From Hyphomonas sediminis (lineage in GTDB: Bacteria > Pseudomonadota > Alphaproteobacteria > Caulobacterales > Hyphomonadaceae): a stretch of DNA of 64,000 nucleotides. The notes under the pieces are model-generated. The model saw only the letters and a program-made list of their open reading frames with translations. It ran no database searches and was not told where the DNA came from. The position numbers and the translations under genes are program-made. Of the stretch, positions 9,697 through 17,920 are shown in pieces; position 1 is the stretch's first letter; each line of letters begins with the position of its first letter. Where the stretch lies: positions 186,001-250,000 of the forward strand of contig NZ_JAIEZP010000001.1 in NCBI RefSeq assembly GCF_019679475.1. The letters run 5' to 3'.

Positions 9697-10245
9697 CTAA
9701 CCAGAGATCCGGGCATTCATGAATGAGGCCCGTTCGCCAACAGGCGCGCGCGGCAATTCGATCAGGGCATATCCCAGCTCGCGATAGGTGCTCACCATCG
9801 CCTCATAGGTGCGCTCGGCTGTCTCCAGATCCTGCCGCCGCTCTGCATCCTGGACAAAAATCTCCGGCCAGGGCGGCGCGATGAAAACGGACGGGTTGTA
9901 GCGGAACGCCTGCGCGGCGCGGGAAATGTGCGCCGGCACACCCAGCCCTTCCAGCCTCAGATAGCCCACAATATCGGGCAGGCCCCGATCAAACAGAACC
10001 GGCCCGGACAGGCTGGCGGCGGCCTCATAGGACCGCAGTTCCCAGGCCAGCATCTGCTCGGCAAACAGCGCCCGGTCGCGCCAGGGCAAGGCCTGCCCGT
10101 CAATCTGGCTCTGCATGCGGATGATGCTGCGGCCCGCTTCCGGCATCACGGCGATGCCCTGCCCGCCAAGATGACCAAGCAGCGTGGTCTTCCCTGCGCC
10201 GGGGCCGCCGGTGAGGATGTAGCGGTTTGTCTTTTCCTGCGGCAT
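9697..10245 (-). CDS. Predicted ATPase, AAA_28-type P-loop protein
   Basis: This 182-residue protein opens with a P-loop (ILTGGPGAGKTTLL, residues 10-23), continues with PEAGRSIIRMQ and a Walker B-like LFDRGLPDIVGYL near residue 87, and ends with a segment DLETAERTYEAMVSTYRELG typical of small AAA_28 predicted ATPases/kinase-like P-loop proteins. The family has no settled biochemical role; related proteins bind phosphorylated ligands. Its neighbours (a LuxR regulator and an acyl-CoA thioesterase) give no pathway. Start ATG at 10245 leaves a normal-length N-terminus. Forty-two bases separate it from the thioesterase upstream, so the two may be co-transcribed. Confidence 0.8.
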   Translation of the reverse strand: MPQEKTNRYILTGGPGAGKTTLLGHLGGQGIAVMPEAGRSIIRMQSQIDGQALPWRDRALFAEQMLAWELRSYEAAASLSGPVLFDRGLPDIVGYLRLEGLGVPAHISRAAQAFRYNPSVFIAPPWPEIFVQDAERRQDLETAERTYEAMVSTYRELGYALIELPRAPVGERASFMNARISG

Positions 10246-10287
10246 GACAAGTCTCCGGACACCGGATTGCAGGCCCTGCCTGCACCG

Positions 10288-11127
10288 TTACTGGCCTGCA
10301 CGCGGCAGGCACATCAATTGAGAAGACCCCGTGGCCAGCAGATACCCCTGCGCATCCCGGATCTCTCCATCCGTCGCCATCAGGCCGGCTTCGGTAATCG
10401 GGGCGCGCACGCGCATATGCAGCCAGTCTGCATGATGGGAAGGGCGTAGAAACCGATAGTGATAGTCAATATTCGGCGCCACCCAGGGTGACGGGTTGTC
10501 TTTCGGATGGGCCGGATACTGAGCGAGCCAGCCGAATGTGTCGAGCAGCAGCAGGATACGGGCGCTGTCCACGAAGGCGCTGTCGGCGCGTGCCTTTGGT
10601 GAGAAGCGGAAAAAGCCGGTCAGCTCTGGATCGCGAGGCGCCTCACCCTCGTTCGGCATTCCCTTTAGCGGGCGGTGACCAAACCGCTGAAAGAAAGGAT
10701 GCTCGCGCTGATCGGGGTAGAGCTCCTCAAGCGTCGGAAGGTGTTCCGGATCGGGCAAGCCTTCCAACCGGGTCACATCATGGACGAGGCCGGGAACACT
10801 TTCGGGCACGGCCCAAACCATTGACGTCAGCAGCGTCTTTCCGTCCTGCCGGAGATCAACGCGCAGAAGTTCGCTGCGTCGGCCGGACCGAAGGCTTTCA
10901 ACATGCAGCTCGGCGGGGGCGAACCGGCCAGGCCTCAGGAAATGACAGGTCATGCTGGCGGGGCGAGGAAACGCCGTAGCCTCTCCGGCGGCGCGCAGGG
11001 CAAGGGCGGCAATATAGCCGCCTGCTGGCCCCCAGAGGCTCCAGTCCTCGCGCAGGGGCGCGGTCCAGTCATACTCCGACACTCTTTCAAGCCGGGTTGC
11101 CAGCTCAAAATCATCTACCTCGGTCAT
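10288..11127 (-). CDS. Acyl-CoA thioesterase family protein (double hot-dog type)
   Basis: About 279 residues with the two-hot-dog layout of TesB-like/thioesterase-superfamily proteins: WGPAGGYIAALALRAAGEA near residue 38 and TCHFLRPGRFAPAELHVE near residue 60 form the first half, and a second half contains ARILLLLDTFGWLAQYP and PNIDYHYRFLRPSHHADWL. These proteins hydrolyse acyl-CoA esters in the cytoplasm; chain length is not predictable here. I start it at the ATG at 11127 because a GGAGGGAG ribosome binding site stands just upstream; a longer open frame begins at 11217 but overlaps a terminator hairpin. It lies downstream of argD, separated by that terminator. Confidence 0.82.
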   Translation of the reverse strand: MTEVDDFELATRLERVSEYDWTAPLREDWSLWGPAGGYIAALALRAAGEATAFPRPASMTCHFLRPGRFAPAELHVESLRSGRRSELLRVDLRQDGKTLLTSMVWAVPESVPGLVHDVTRLEGLPDPEHLPTLEELYPDQREHPFFQRFGHRPLKGMPNEGEAPRDPELTGFFRFSPKARADSAFVDSARILLLLDTFGWLAQYPAHPKDNPSPWVAPNIDYHYRFLRPSHHADWLHMRVRAPITEAGLMATDGEIRDAQGYLLATGSSQLMCLPRAGQ

Positions 11128-11180
11128 CACAATGCTCCCTCCGATCTTCTTCTGTCGGACGCAGACATTAGCAACCAGAG

Positions 11181-11212
11181 GAAGAAAAAGAACACCCGCC
11201 ATCTGGCGGGTG
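11181..11212 (-). terminator. Rho-independent terminator after argD
   Basis: On the minus strand, stem CACCCGCC (11212-11205), a four-base loop and the complementary GGCGGGTG (11200-11193) are followed by TTCTTTTTCTT (11191-11181). It lies 42 bases past the argD stop and separates argD from the thioesterase gene. Confidence 0.85.
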
Positions 11213-11253
11213 CTCAATCAAACTTCATGACCTGATATTGCGAACCGGGAGGT

Positions 11254-12441
11254 TCAAACCGTCCACTCGCTCAGCGCAGCGTCGATCATGCTGATGGCGT
11301 CGCGAACCTGCGTGTCATCGATGATCAGCGGCGGCGCGAGGCGCAGCACATTGTTGCCGGCAACGCCCGCGAGAAGGCCGCCTTCGCGGCAGAGCGTCTG
11401 CATGGATTTCGGGTCGGCCTTCAGGCGCAGGCCCGTCAGCAGGCCCTTGCCGGTAACCGCTTCCACCTTGTCCGGATGGCTGTCTGCCAGGCTCTTGAGG
11501 CCCTGGGCCAGCGTGCCGGAAACCCGGCGCACATTGGCGAGGAAGTCCTCGTTCGAGATGACATCCCAGACGACATTGCCAACGGCCATGGCCAGCGGGT
11601 TGCCGCCATAGGTCGAGCCATGGCTGCCCGGCTGCATCGGTTCGCCGACAGCTTCGGTCATCAGGCACGCGCCGAACGGGAAGCCGCCGCCGATGCCCTT
11701 GGCGGCGGCGAGAATGTCCGGCTCCACACCGTTCACCCACTGGTACGCCCAGAGCTTGCCGGTGCGGCCCATGCCGGACTGGACTTCATCGAAGATCAGG
11801 AGGATGCCGTGCTCGTCGCACAGCTTGCGCATGGCAAGCAGCTCGTCCTCCGGAACGGCGCGCACGCCGCCCTCGCCCTGCACGGGCTCGATCAGGATCG
11901 CCGCCGCTGTCGGCGCCGAGGCAGCCGCCTTCAAGGCATCGGTGTCGCCCCATTCCAGATGCACGAAGCCGGGGAGTTTCGGGCCGAAGCCTTCCAGGTA
12001 TTTCGGGTTGCCGCCGGCATTGATCGCCCCGATCGAGCGGCCATGGAAGGCGCCCGTGAAAGTGATGATGTCGATCCGGTCGGCCTTGCCATTGGCCCAG
12101 TGATACTTGCGCGCCGCCTTGATGGCGCACTCGATCGCCTCGGTGCCGGAGTTGGTGAAGAACACCCGGTCAGCGAAGGTATCGCGGCAGATCTTGTCGG
12201 CCAGTTCCTCCTGCCCCTTCACGCGGAACATGTTGGAGGTGTGCCAGAGCTTGCCGGCCTGGTCGCGCAGCGCCTCAATCATGGCGGGATGGGCATGTCC
12301 CAGCGCGTTCACGGCGATGCCGGCGATGAAGTCCAGGTAACGTCGCCCGTCCTCGGTAAACAGGTACGCGCCTTCGCCCTGCACGAACACTTCCTCCGGC
12401 GGGCGGTAAACGGGAAGTATGTGCTGGCGGGGATCTTCCAT
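11254..12441 (-). CDS. argD: Acetylornithine aminotransferase
   Basis: A 395-residue class-III PLP aminotransferase that converts N-acetylglutamate semialdehyde to N-acetylornithine with glutamate as amino donor (and may serve the succinyl-diaminopimelate step of lysine synthesis). Motifs include NSGTEAIECAIKAARKYH, LIEPVQGEGG, LIFDEVQSGMGRTG and the PLP lysine in AAKGIGGGFPFGA. Length matches ArgD. The gene is followed by its own terminator and not by argF, which lies about 10 kb further along the same strand. The ATG start has AGGAGA a few bases upstream. Confidence 0.95.
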   Translation of the reverse strand: MEDPRQHILPVYRPPEEVFVQGEGAYLFTEDGRRYLDFIAGIAVNALGHAHPAMIEALRDQAGKLWHTSNMFRVKGQEELADKICRDTFADRVFFTNSGTEAIECAIKAARKYHWANGKADRIDIITFTGAFHGRSIGAINAGGNPKYLEGFGPKLPGFVHLEWGDTDALKAAASAPTAAAILIEPVQGEGGVRAVPEDELLAMRKLCDEHGILLIFDEVQSGMGRTGKLWAYQWVNGVEPDILAAAKGIGGGFPFGACLMTEAVGEPMQPGSHGSTYGGNPLAMAVGNVVWDVISNEDFLANVRRVSGTLAQGLKSLADSHPDKVEAVTGKGLLTGLRLKADPKSMQTLCREGGLLAGVAGNNVLRLAPPLIIDDTQVRDAISMIDAALSEWTV

Positions 12442-12568
12442 CGGTAATCTCCTCTGACGTCTGGGAATGTATCCGGCTTTTTAAGGCGCCACGCATGAGG
12501 CCGGGGGGACGCCAAGTCAACACAGAGCTCTGGATTACAGGGATTTAATCGAAAAACGATAATTATGC

Positions 12569-12596
12569 TTGACGTTTATCGATAAGTGTATATTGT
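12569..12596 (+). promoter_or_regulatory. Promoter-like element with a palindrome in the spacer
   Basis: TTGACG (12569-12574), a 16-base spacer and TATTGT (12591-12596) form a good sigma-70-type promoter directed to the right, where no protein gene begins. The spacer contains the perfect palindrome TTATCGATAA (12576-12585), and an extra CGATAA half-site lies at 12557-12562, as expected of an operator. argD is divergent (start 12441), so the sites could also act on it. Confidence 0.55.
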
Positions 12597-12603
12597 TATT
12601 CAT

Positions 12604-12679
12604 GAAGACGGGAACAGCAGCGCGGTGAAAACGCCCTCGACTCCCCCTGAACCATCGCGTTCGCTGGTCCCGGTCTTCA
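12604..12679 (+). ncRNA. Candidate small structured RNA
   Basis: Starting 7-8 bases after the predicted -10, GAAGACGGGAACAGCGCG-like 5' sequence (12604-12623) pairs with the complementary 3' side at about 12657-12679 (GAAGAC with GTCTTC, GGGA with TCCC, CAGCG with CGCTG) with small bulges. The loop is C-rich (CTCCCCC). There is no T-tract directly after it. An eight-codon open frame (12602-12628) is the only translation possible. Whether it is a small RNA or a leader is unknown. Confidence 0.4.
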
Positions 12680-12710
12680 ATCCCGGAAATTCTCTCAACT
12701 CATCCGGAAA

Positions 12711-12752
12711 TTAAAAAGAGGCGCAGTTCCGTCCCCGGATACTGCGCCTCTC
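12711..12752 (-). terminator. Rho-independent terminator of the his operon
   Basis: On the minus strand a GAGGCGCAGT stem and its complement (12750-12741 and 12727-12718), separated by a 13-base loop, are followed by CTTTTTAATTT. It lies about 90 bases past the hisG stop and is the natural end of hisS-hisZ-hisG. Confidence 0.8.
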
Positions 12753-12839
12753 CACCGTTTGCAGCGTTTCCTCCCAGAAACTTGCCTACCCATACGGCAA
12801 CGATTTCGCGGATGTGTCAAGAATGTGTCCAAAATATTT

Positions 12840-13550
12840 TTAAAGGGGGCGTTTTGTCCCTGTGCGGGGCTGACGCATCAGGGTCTCCAGGATCGCGTTC
12901 GCCTCTGCGCTCCAGGGCGCGGTGACCGAGCGCGTGAGCGAGGCCTCGCTTTTCAGGATAACCCCGTCATCGAGCACCTTGAGCCCATTGGCCCGCAGGG
13001 TGGCGCCGGTGGTCGTGATGTCCACGATCACGTCTGCGCTGCCTGTGGCAGGAGCTGCCTCAGTGGCCCCGGCGCTTTCCACAAGGCGGTATTCCCCGAC
13101 GGATTTCTGGGCGAAATAGCGCCGCGTGATGCGCAGATATTTGGTGGCAACGCGCAGGCGACGGCCATGCGCCTTGCGGAAGGCGGCGCCGGCGGCCTCC
13201 AGATCGGCCATCGTATCGACATCGAACCAGGCCTGCGGCACGGCGACGACGACATCGGCCCCGCCAAAGCCGAGCTGTTTGAGCACTTCGAAATCTGACG
13301 GACCTTCCGGGGCCAGATCATGCAACAGGTCCTCGCCGGTCACGCCCAGATGCAGAACGCCGTCGATGAGGCCCTGCGCAATCTCCCGCGCCGACAGCAG
13401 CCGCACTTCGGCGTCGATGCCTTCGATTTCGGCTGTGTAGCCGCGCTCGCCACCGATCTGGCGAACAGTGTGGCCGATGCCAGCGAGCCAGTCCTCGGTC
13501 TGTTCCTTCAGGCGTCCCTTGGAAGGGATCGCAATCGTGATCCGGCTCAT
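12840..13550 (-). CDS. hisG: ATP phosphoribosyltransferase catalytic subunit, short form
   Basis: The 236-residue protein catalyses the first step of histidine synthesis, joining ATP and PRPP. It is the short form lacking the C-terminal allosteric domain, so it needs HisZ, which is encoded immediately upstream. ITIAIPSKGRLKEQT is the typical N-terminus, and VDITTTGATLRANGLKVLDDG near residue 170 is the PRPP-binding signature. Its ATG overlaps the hisZ stop (ATGA), indicating translational coupling and a fixed stoichiometry. The operon ends at the terminator at 12711-12752. Feedback by histidine would act through HisZ. Confidence 0.95.
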   Translation of the reverse strand: MSRITIAIPSKGRLKEQTEDWLAGIGHTVRQIGGERGYTAEIEGIDAEVRLLSAREIAQGLIDGVLHLGVTGEDLLHDLAPEGPSDFEVLKQLGFGGADVVVAVPQAWFDVDTMADLEAAGAAFRKAHGRRLRVATKYLRITRRYFAQKSVGEYRLVESAGATEAAPATGSADVIVDITTTGATLRANGLKVLDDGVILKSEASLTRSVTAPWSAEANAILETLMRQPRTGTKRPL

Positions 13551-14668
13551 TCCCCTACCCTCCGCACGCGCACCATCCTGTCGGGACGCACAACCCCGCC
13601 GACACCCGTGGCCGACGCCCGGCCTGCCGAAAGCCCAGCCAGCAGGCCATCATAGCGCCCGCCGGCGGCAACGGGCTGGGTTTCCGCCAGGCCCAGCGCC
13701 ATGATCTCGAACACGAAGCCGTCATAATAGGTAAAGCGGCGGCCAAAGCCGGTGCGGAAGCGCGCCGTCTTTTCTGCCTGCGGCACGCGGGCGAGGATCG
13801 CCTCTGCGCGCGCACCGAAGGCGGCAATAGCCGCGCCCGCACCAGAAAGGCCGTGGGCGCTGGCAATCTCCGACAGGGCTGCGGCTGCGGAAACGAGCGG
13901 CACATCCACCTCGCGCAGGGCGAGCAGTGTATCGCGCGCGACCTGCGTCAGGCCGCCCGCCTCGATGGCGGCGCGGCGGGCTTCAAGGCCCTCGACGATT
14001 TCAGCAACGCTGCGGGCACCGGCGAGCGGGATGTTCCGTGCCGTGAGTACGTCTCCCAGCGCGGCCTCCGGGTCGGCTGCGTCCAGCGCGCGGGCGACAT
14101 CTGTGTCGAGCGGGCGGGCGGCGGCATCGAGCACGGCGCGCACGCCGCCCTCCTGCCGGAAGGCGCGCTTCAAGAGGTCCGTCGTCACCCCCGGCAGGCC
14201 GAGCGCATCAATGAAGGCAGGAAAGATCGTGAGGTCGCCCATGACGATGCCGCTTGGCTGCACGCCGCAGGCTTCGACCGCGCGGTGCACCAGCGCGAAA
14301 AGGTCCGCGTCCGCTGCCGGGCCGGCCTCATAGCCAAAGCGCTCAAGGCCAACCTGCGTGAACTCCAGCTGATCGTCCGGCGCCACGGGAATGCGGAAGG
14401 CGCGGGCCGCGTAGGTGTAGGTTTTCGGCGATGCCTCACCCGCCTCGCGGCGGGCCGCTTCGCGCTGCGCCACCGGCAACGTCAGGTCCGGCCGCATTGC
14501 CATTTCGGCGCCGCGATAGTCCTGAAACACGCAGAGCCGCGCGCGGACGGCTTCGCCGGAAAGCTCCAGCGGAATGTCCGCCGGCAGAACATAATCGGGA
14601 TCAATCGGCGCGCCGCCCGCTGCCTCGAAGACAGCGCGGGCGACCGCCACCAGGGCATCCTGTTTCAT
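13547..14668 (-). CDS. hisZ: ATP phosphoribosyltransferase regulatory subunit
   Basis: HisZ is a histidyl-tRNA-synthetase-like protein that has lost aminoacylation and serves as the regulatory partner of short HisG in the hetero-octamer. The 373-residue product has class-II features (RARLCVFQDYRGAEMAMRPD, residues ~40-60; FRIPVAPDDQLEFTQVGLER near 95) and a C-terminal AAGGRYDGLLAGLS motif resembling HisRS motif 3, but lacks the anticodon-binding domain. It overlaps hisS at its start and hisG at its end, both by ATGA. Co-occurrence with short HisG makes the assignment firm. Confidence 0.94.
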   Translation of the reverse strand: MKQDALVAVARAVFEAAGGAPIDPDYVLPADIPLELSGEAVRARLCVFQDYRGAEMAMRPDLTLPVAQREAARREAGEASPKTYTYAARAFRIPVAPDDQLEFTQVGLERFGYEAGPAADADLFALVHRAVEACGVQPSGIVMGDLTIFPAFIDALGLPGVTTDLLKRAFRQEGGVRAVLDAAARPLDTDVARALDAADPEAALGDVLTARNIPLAGARSVAEIVEGLEARRAAIEAGGLTQVARDTLLALREVDVPLVSAAAALSEIASAHGLSGAGAAIAAFGARAEAILARVPQAEKTARFRTGFGRRFTYYDGFVFEIMALGLAETQPVAAGGRYDGLLAGLSAGRASATGVGGVVRPDRMVRVRRVGE

Positions 14669-16158
14669 CGCTGGGCCTCGACGATGCGGCGCACGGCCTC
14701 AACCATTTCACTGCGCGGCACTTCGATCTGGCCGGGGCGGGCTTCGCGGTATTCCTCATTGGAGGAAATCGCCTTGGCCTTCTCCGCGCCGATCTCGAGA
14801 TCCTTGATCGTGACGGTGCCCTTCTCGATCTCGTCGCCGCCGACGATGACGACAGCGGGAGATGACCGGCGGTCGGCATATTTCATCTGCGGGCGCATGC
14901 CGGAGGCGCCCATATAGGCTTCAGCCCGGATGCCGCCGCGGCGCAGCTCTGCTGCGATGCCGAGCGCGAGGCCCGGATTGTCCTTGTCCAGATTGAGCAC
15001 GACAACCGGCCCGTCGAGCTTACCGCCCTCCCCCAGGATGGCGAGCGCGGCGGCGAGGCGCGAGATGCCGATGGAGAAGCCAGTGGCGGGCACGGTTTCT
15101 CCGGTAAAGCGCGCGACGAGATCGTCATATCGCCCGCCCCCACCGATGGAGCCGATGCGATAGGTTTTGCCGTCTTCACCGGTCACTTCTCGCAGCAGCT
15201 CGGCCTCGAAGACCGGGCCGGTGTAATATTCCAATCCTCTGACGACGGAGGGGTCGATCTTTACATCGTCCTCTGGCGCGCCGAGCGCTTCCAGCGCCAG
15301 GGCGATGGCTTCGAGTTCGGCAAGGCCGGCCTTGCCTTCTTCGGTGCTGCCGGTTGCCTTGGCGAGATTGGCGAGCGTCATGGCGCGCGTCTCGGCGCCT
15401 GCCTCGGCAAAGGCGAGCACGCGCTTGACCTCTTCAGCGCCGAGGCCCGCGCCCTTGGTGAAGTCGCCGCTTTCATCCTTGCGGCCTGCGCCCAGGAGGT
15501 CTGCCACGCCGGAAATGCCCAGCCGGTCGAGCTTGTCGAGCGCGCGCAGGATGGCGAGGCGGGTGTCTGCCGAAGATGCCCCGACGCCGTCGAGCACGCC
15601 GTTCAGCAGGCGGCGCGTGTTGACGCGGATGACAAACTCGCCGGGTTGCATGCCGAGCGCGCGCAGCGCTTCGGCGCCCATGGCGATCATCTCAGCATCG
15701 GCATGCAGGCCGGGCGCGCCGACCGTATCGGCGTCGCACTGCCAGAATTCGCGGAACCGGCCAGGGCCCGGCTTCTCATTGCGCCAGACCGGGCCAGCAG
15801 CGTAGCGGCGGAACGGGCGGCCAAGCCCCTGCCCCTGCTCGGCCACGAACCGGGCGAGCGGCGCAGTCAGGTCATAGCGCAGGGCCATCCATTGCTCGTC
15901 ATCATCCTGCAGGGAAAAGACGCCGGCATTCGGGCGGTCGGAATCGGGCAGGAACTTGCCGAGCGCGTCGGCATATTCAAAGGCGCCGGTGTCGAGTGCT
16001 TCAAAGCCCCATTGGCGATAGACGCTGGTGACCGTCTCCACGAGCTTTGCCTGGGCATGGATCAGCCCTTCGCGCTTGTCGGGAAAGCCGCGCGGCTTGC
16101 GGGCCAGATCCTTGCCCGTGAGGGGCGCCGTGGAGGGCTGGGCGTCTTTCTTGCTCAT
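14665..16158 (-). CDS. hisS: Histidyl-tRNA synthetase
   Basis: A class-II aminoacyl-tRNA synthetase of 497 residues, first gene of hisS-hisZ-hisG. Motif 2 appears in FRRYAAGPVWRNEKPGPGRF, the HisRS-specific signatures as VRGLEYYTGPVFEAEL and GSIGGGGRYDDLVARF, and the C-terminal half carries the anticodon-binding domain (VVVLNLDKDN onward). Start at 16158 has GAAGAGA upstream; the open frame extends further but encodes no family sequence. About 180 bases of leader precede it and contain a His-rich leader peptide (16337-16375), so charging of tRNA-His probably controls the whole operon. Coupling HisRS with HisZ-HisG links tRNA charging and biosynthesis in one transcript. Confidence 0.96.
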   Translation of the reverse strand: MSKKDAQPSTAPLTGKDLARKPRGFPDKREGLIHAQAKLVETVTSVYRQWGFEALDTGAFEYADALGKFLPDSDRPNAGVFSLQDDDEQWMALRYDLTAPLARFVAEQGQGLGRPFRRYAAGPVWRNEKPGPGRFREFWQCDADTVGAPGLHADAEMIAMGAEALRALGMQPGEFVIRVNTRRLLNGVLDGVGASSADTRLAILRALDKLDRLGISGVADLLGAGRKDESGDFTKGAGLGAEEVKRVLAFAEAGAETRAMTLANLAKATGSTEEGKAGLAELEAIALALEALGAPEDDVKIDPSVVRGLEYYTGPVFEAELLREVTGEDGKTYRIGSIGGGGRYDDLVARFTGETVPATGFSIGISRLAAALAILGEGGKLDGPVVVLNLDKDNPGLALGIAAELRRGGIRAEAYMGASGMRPQMKYADRRSSPAVVIVGGDEIEKGTVTIKDLEIGAEKAKAISSNEEYREARPGQIEVPRSEMVEAVRRIVEAQR

Positions 16159-16298
16159 GGTCTCTTCAGGTCCTGTGTTCCGGCTGGCTCCGCATAAACC
16201 CGGGCAGCCCGATTGGAAAGGCGATGCAAAGGCGCAGGCGCGGCCCGGTTCGGCTCCCACCTCTTCTGCTTCGGTTCTTCCTGGAAGGAACACTTGTC

Positions 16299-16333
16299 AG
16301 AGGCGCAGCCGGACCCGATCGCGCCTCTCCGGC
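16299..16333 (-). promoter_or_regulatory. Alternative stems downstream of the His leader peptide (attenuator candidate)
   Basis: In the minus-strand RNA, directly after the leader stop codon, GCCGGA (16333-16328) can pair with TCCGGC (16313-16308), while AGAGGCGC (16328-16321) can pair with GCGCCTCT (16306-16299). The two helices cannot easily form together. A ribosome resting on the leader stop would cover the first arms. No U-tract follows, so the read-out (termination, Rho or translation) is unclear. Confidence 0.5.
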
Positions 16334-16336
16334 GCT

Positions 16337-16375
16337 TCACGCGTGATGATGATGGTGGTGCGGCTTCGTGTTCAT
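16337..16375 (-). CDS. Probable histidine operon leader peptide (six consecutive His)
   Basis: On the minus strand, 179 bases before hisS, a 12-codon frame reads MNTKPHHHHHHA followed by TGA. Six adjacent histidine codons (CAC CAC CAT CAT CAT CAC) immediately upstream of a histidine operon are the hallmark of leader-peptide attenuation as known for enterobacterial hisL. Ribosome stalling at these codons when charged tRNA-His is scarce would alter folding of the following stems. The ribosome binding site is weak (GGCGCGGGCA before ATG). No name is given because the arrangement with hisS first differs from classical hisL. Confidence 0.75.
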   Translation of the reverse strand: MNTKPHHHHHHA

Positions 16376-16469
16376 TGCCCGCGCCGATACGCAGCCAGGC
16401 AGGGAAAGTCAAGAAAGCCTCCAGATTTGCCCGCTTGCCTTGGCGGCAGGTTCTGCCAAACGACGGGGC

Positions 16470-17768
16470 ATGACAGATGCTGCCACCCCTCCCAGCCTGA
16501 AAGACCTCGCCGGGGCGGGATTCCGCATCGGGTGTCTGGGGTTTGGCGGCCCAGCCGGGCAGATCGCGCTGATGCACCGCGTGTTCGTGGAGGAAAAACG
16601 CTGGATCAGCGAAGCTGAATACCTGCACGCCCTTAACTACTGCATGCTGCTTCCCGGCCCGGAAGCACAGCAATTGGCGACCTATGCCGGATGGCGCCTG
16701 CGGGGCGTGGCCGGGGGCATCATCGCCGGGCTCCTCTTCGTGGTGCCGGGCGCGCTGATCGTCTTCGCGCTCACCTGGCTTTACGCCGCCTGGGGCACGC
16801 TGCCGCTGGTCGCCGCGCTGTTCTATGGCGTCAAAGCCGCCGTGATCGGGTTCATTGCCGAGGCGCTGGTGAAAGTAGGCCGCCGCGCGCTCAAAGGCCC
16901 GCAGGATATTGCCCTGGCGCTGGCCGCCTTCCTGGCGCTGTTCCTGTTTCAGCTGCCCTTCCCCCTGGTGATCGCGGCAGCCGCCGCCATCGGCATTGCG
17001 CGCAGCCTGTCACTGCCGCCGCTTCCTGCGGCGCCTTCACCCGCGCCCGCCGCCCGCCCTCCTGCGCGCCGCGCGCTGTCAGCAGCGGCAGGCTGGGGCG
17101 CGGTCTGGCTTGCGCCGCTGGCCGCCGCGTTTTTGCTGCTGGGGCCAGACCATGTGCTGACCCGTGTTGGCTTTTTCTTTTCCAAGCTCGCCGTGCTGAC
17201 CTTTGGCGGGGCCTACACCGTGCTGGCGTACCTGCAGCAGCAGGCGGTGGACGCCGAAGGCTGGCTAACCGCCCCGCAGATGATCGACGGCCTCGGCCTT
17301 GCCGAAACGACGCCGGGGCCGCTGGTGCTGGTCAACCAGTTCGTCGGCTTCATGGCAGGCTGGCAGGCAGAACATGGCGGCCTGATGTTGGCAGCTGCCG
17401 CCGCGCTGATGGCCAGCTGGTGTACGTTTGCGCCCTCTTTCGTCTGGATTTTTGCCGGGGCGCCGTTTTCCGAGAACCTGCGGCGCAGCCCTCTTGCCGC
17501 CGGCGCGCTGCAGGCGGTGACAGCGGCCGTGTTCGGCATCATTGCCAAGGTGGCGCTGGTGTTTGCTGCGGCGATCCTCTTTCAGGCGAGCCTGAAGCTC
17601 GCCCTGCCCGGCGGCGGACTGGTCACGCTGCCGGATATCGCAAGGCCGGACTTCCTGGCGATCGGCATCGCGGCGGCGGCCACAATCGCGCTGATCCGTT
17701 TCAGGACAAATATCGTTCTGGTCGTTGCCGGATGCGCGCTGGCGGGGCTGGCGAGCCTCTGGCTCTGA
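16470..17768 (+). CDS. chrA: Chromate transporter, two-domain CHR family
   Basis: A polytopic inner-membrane protein of 432 residues with the duplicated CHR architecture: the first half begins FRIGCLGFGGPAGQIALMH with LNYCMLLPGPEAQQLATY, the second half begins SKLAVLTFGGAYTVLAYLQQ with LGLAETTPGPLVLVNQFVGF. Both FGG and PGP pairs are present, as in long-chain chromate efflux proteins that expel chromate by proton motive force. Roughly ten hydrophobic segments can be counted. Start ATG 16470 is chosen because the family sequence begins directly after it. It is divergent from the hisS leader and not linked to a chrB-like regulator. Actual substrate could be another oxyanion. Confidence 0.88.
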   Translation: MTDAATPPSLKDLAGAGFRIGCLGFGGPAGQIALMHRVFVEEKRWISEAEYLHALNYCMLLPGPEAQQLATYAGWRLRGVAGGIIAGLLFVVPGALIVFALTWLYAAWGTLPLVAALFYGVKAAVIGFIAEALVKVGRRALKGPQDIALALAAFLALFLFQLPFPLVIAAAAAIGIARSLSLPPLPAAPSPAPAARPPARRALSAAAGWGAVWLAPLAAAFLLLGPDHVLTRVGFFFSKLAVLTFGGAYTVLAYLQQQAVDAEGWLTAPQMIDGLGLAETTPGPLVLVNQFVGFMAGWQAEHGGLMLAAAAALMASWCTFAPSFVWIFAGAPFSENLRRSPLAAGALQAVTAAVFGIIAKVALVFAAAILFQASLKLALPGGGLVTLPDIARPDFLAIGIAAAATIALIRFRTNIVLVVAGCALAGLASLWL

Positions 17769-17778
17769 GGCTGCGCGC

Positions 17779-17806
17779 TTGACCTTCTGCGGGGGTAATT
17801 TACTTT
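17779..17806 (+). promoter_or_regulatory. Possible promoter of the TerC-family gene
   Basis: TTGACC (17779-17784), a 16-base spacer and TACTTT (17801-17806) resemble a sigma-70 promoter about 115 bases before the TerC start. I looked for a manganese (yybP-ykoY) riboswitch pattern in the leader and could not see one by eye. Confidence 0.35.
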
Positions 17807-17920
17807 AGGGGCTGTCAGTCGGTCCCGGGCCCCTCTGGCGTCTGCGGCGGCAGGCGTGATGTCGGAACCATGAAGCAACAGCGCGGACGCGGCGCACTGC
17901 TTTGACGGCAAACTAATCCC

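Noticed and set aside
17807-17920. Manganese (yybP-ykoY) riboswitch before the TerC-family gene
   Set aside because: Such a riboswitch often precedes this family, but the conserved loop sequences are not recognisable in the leader.
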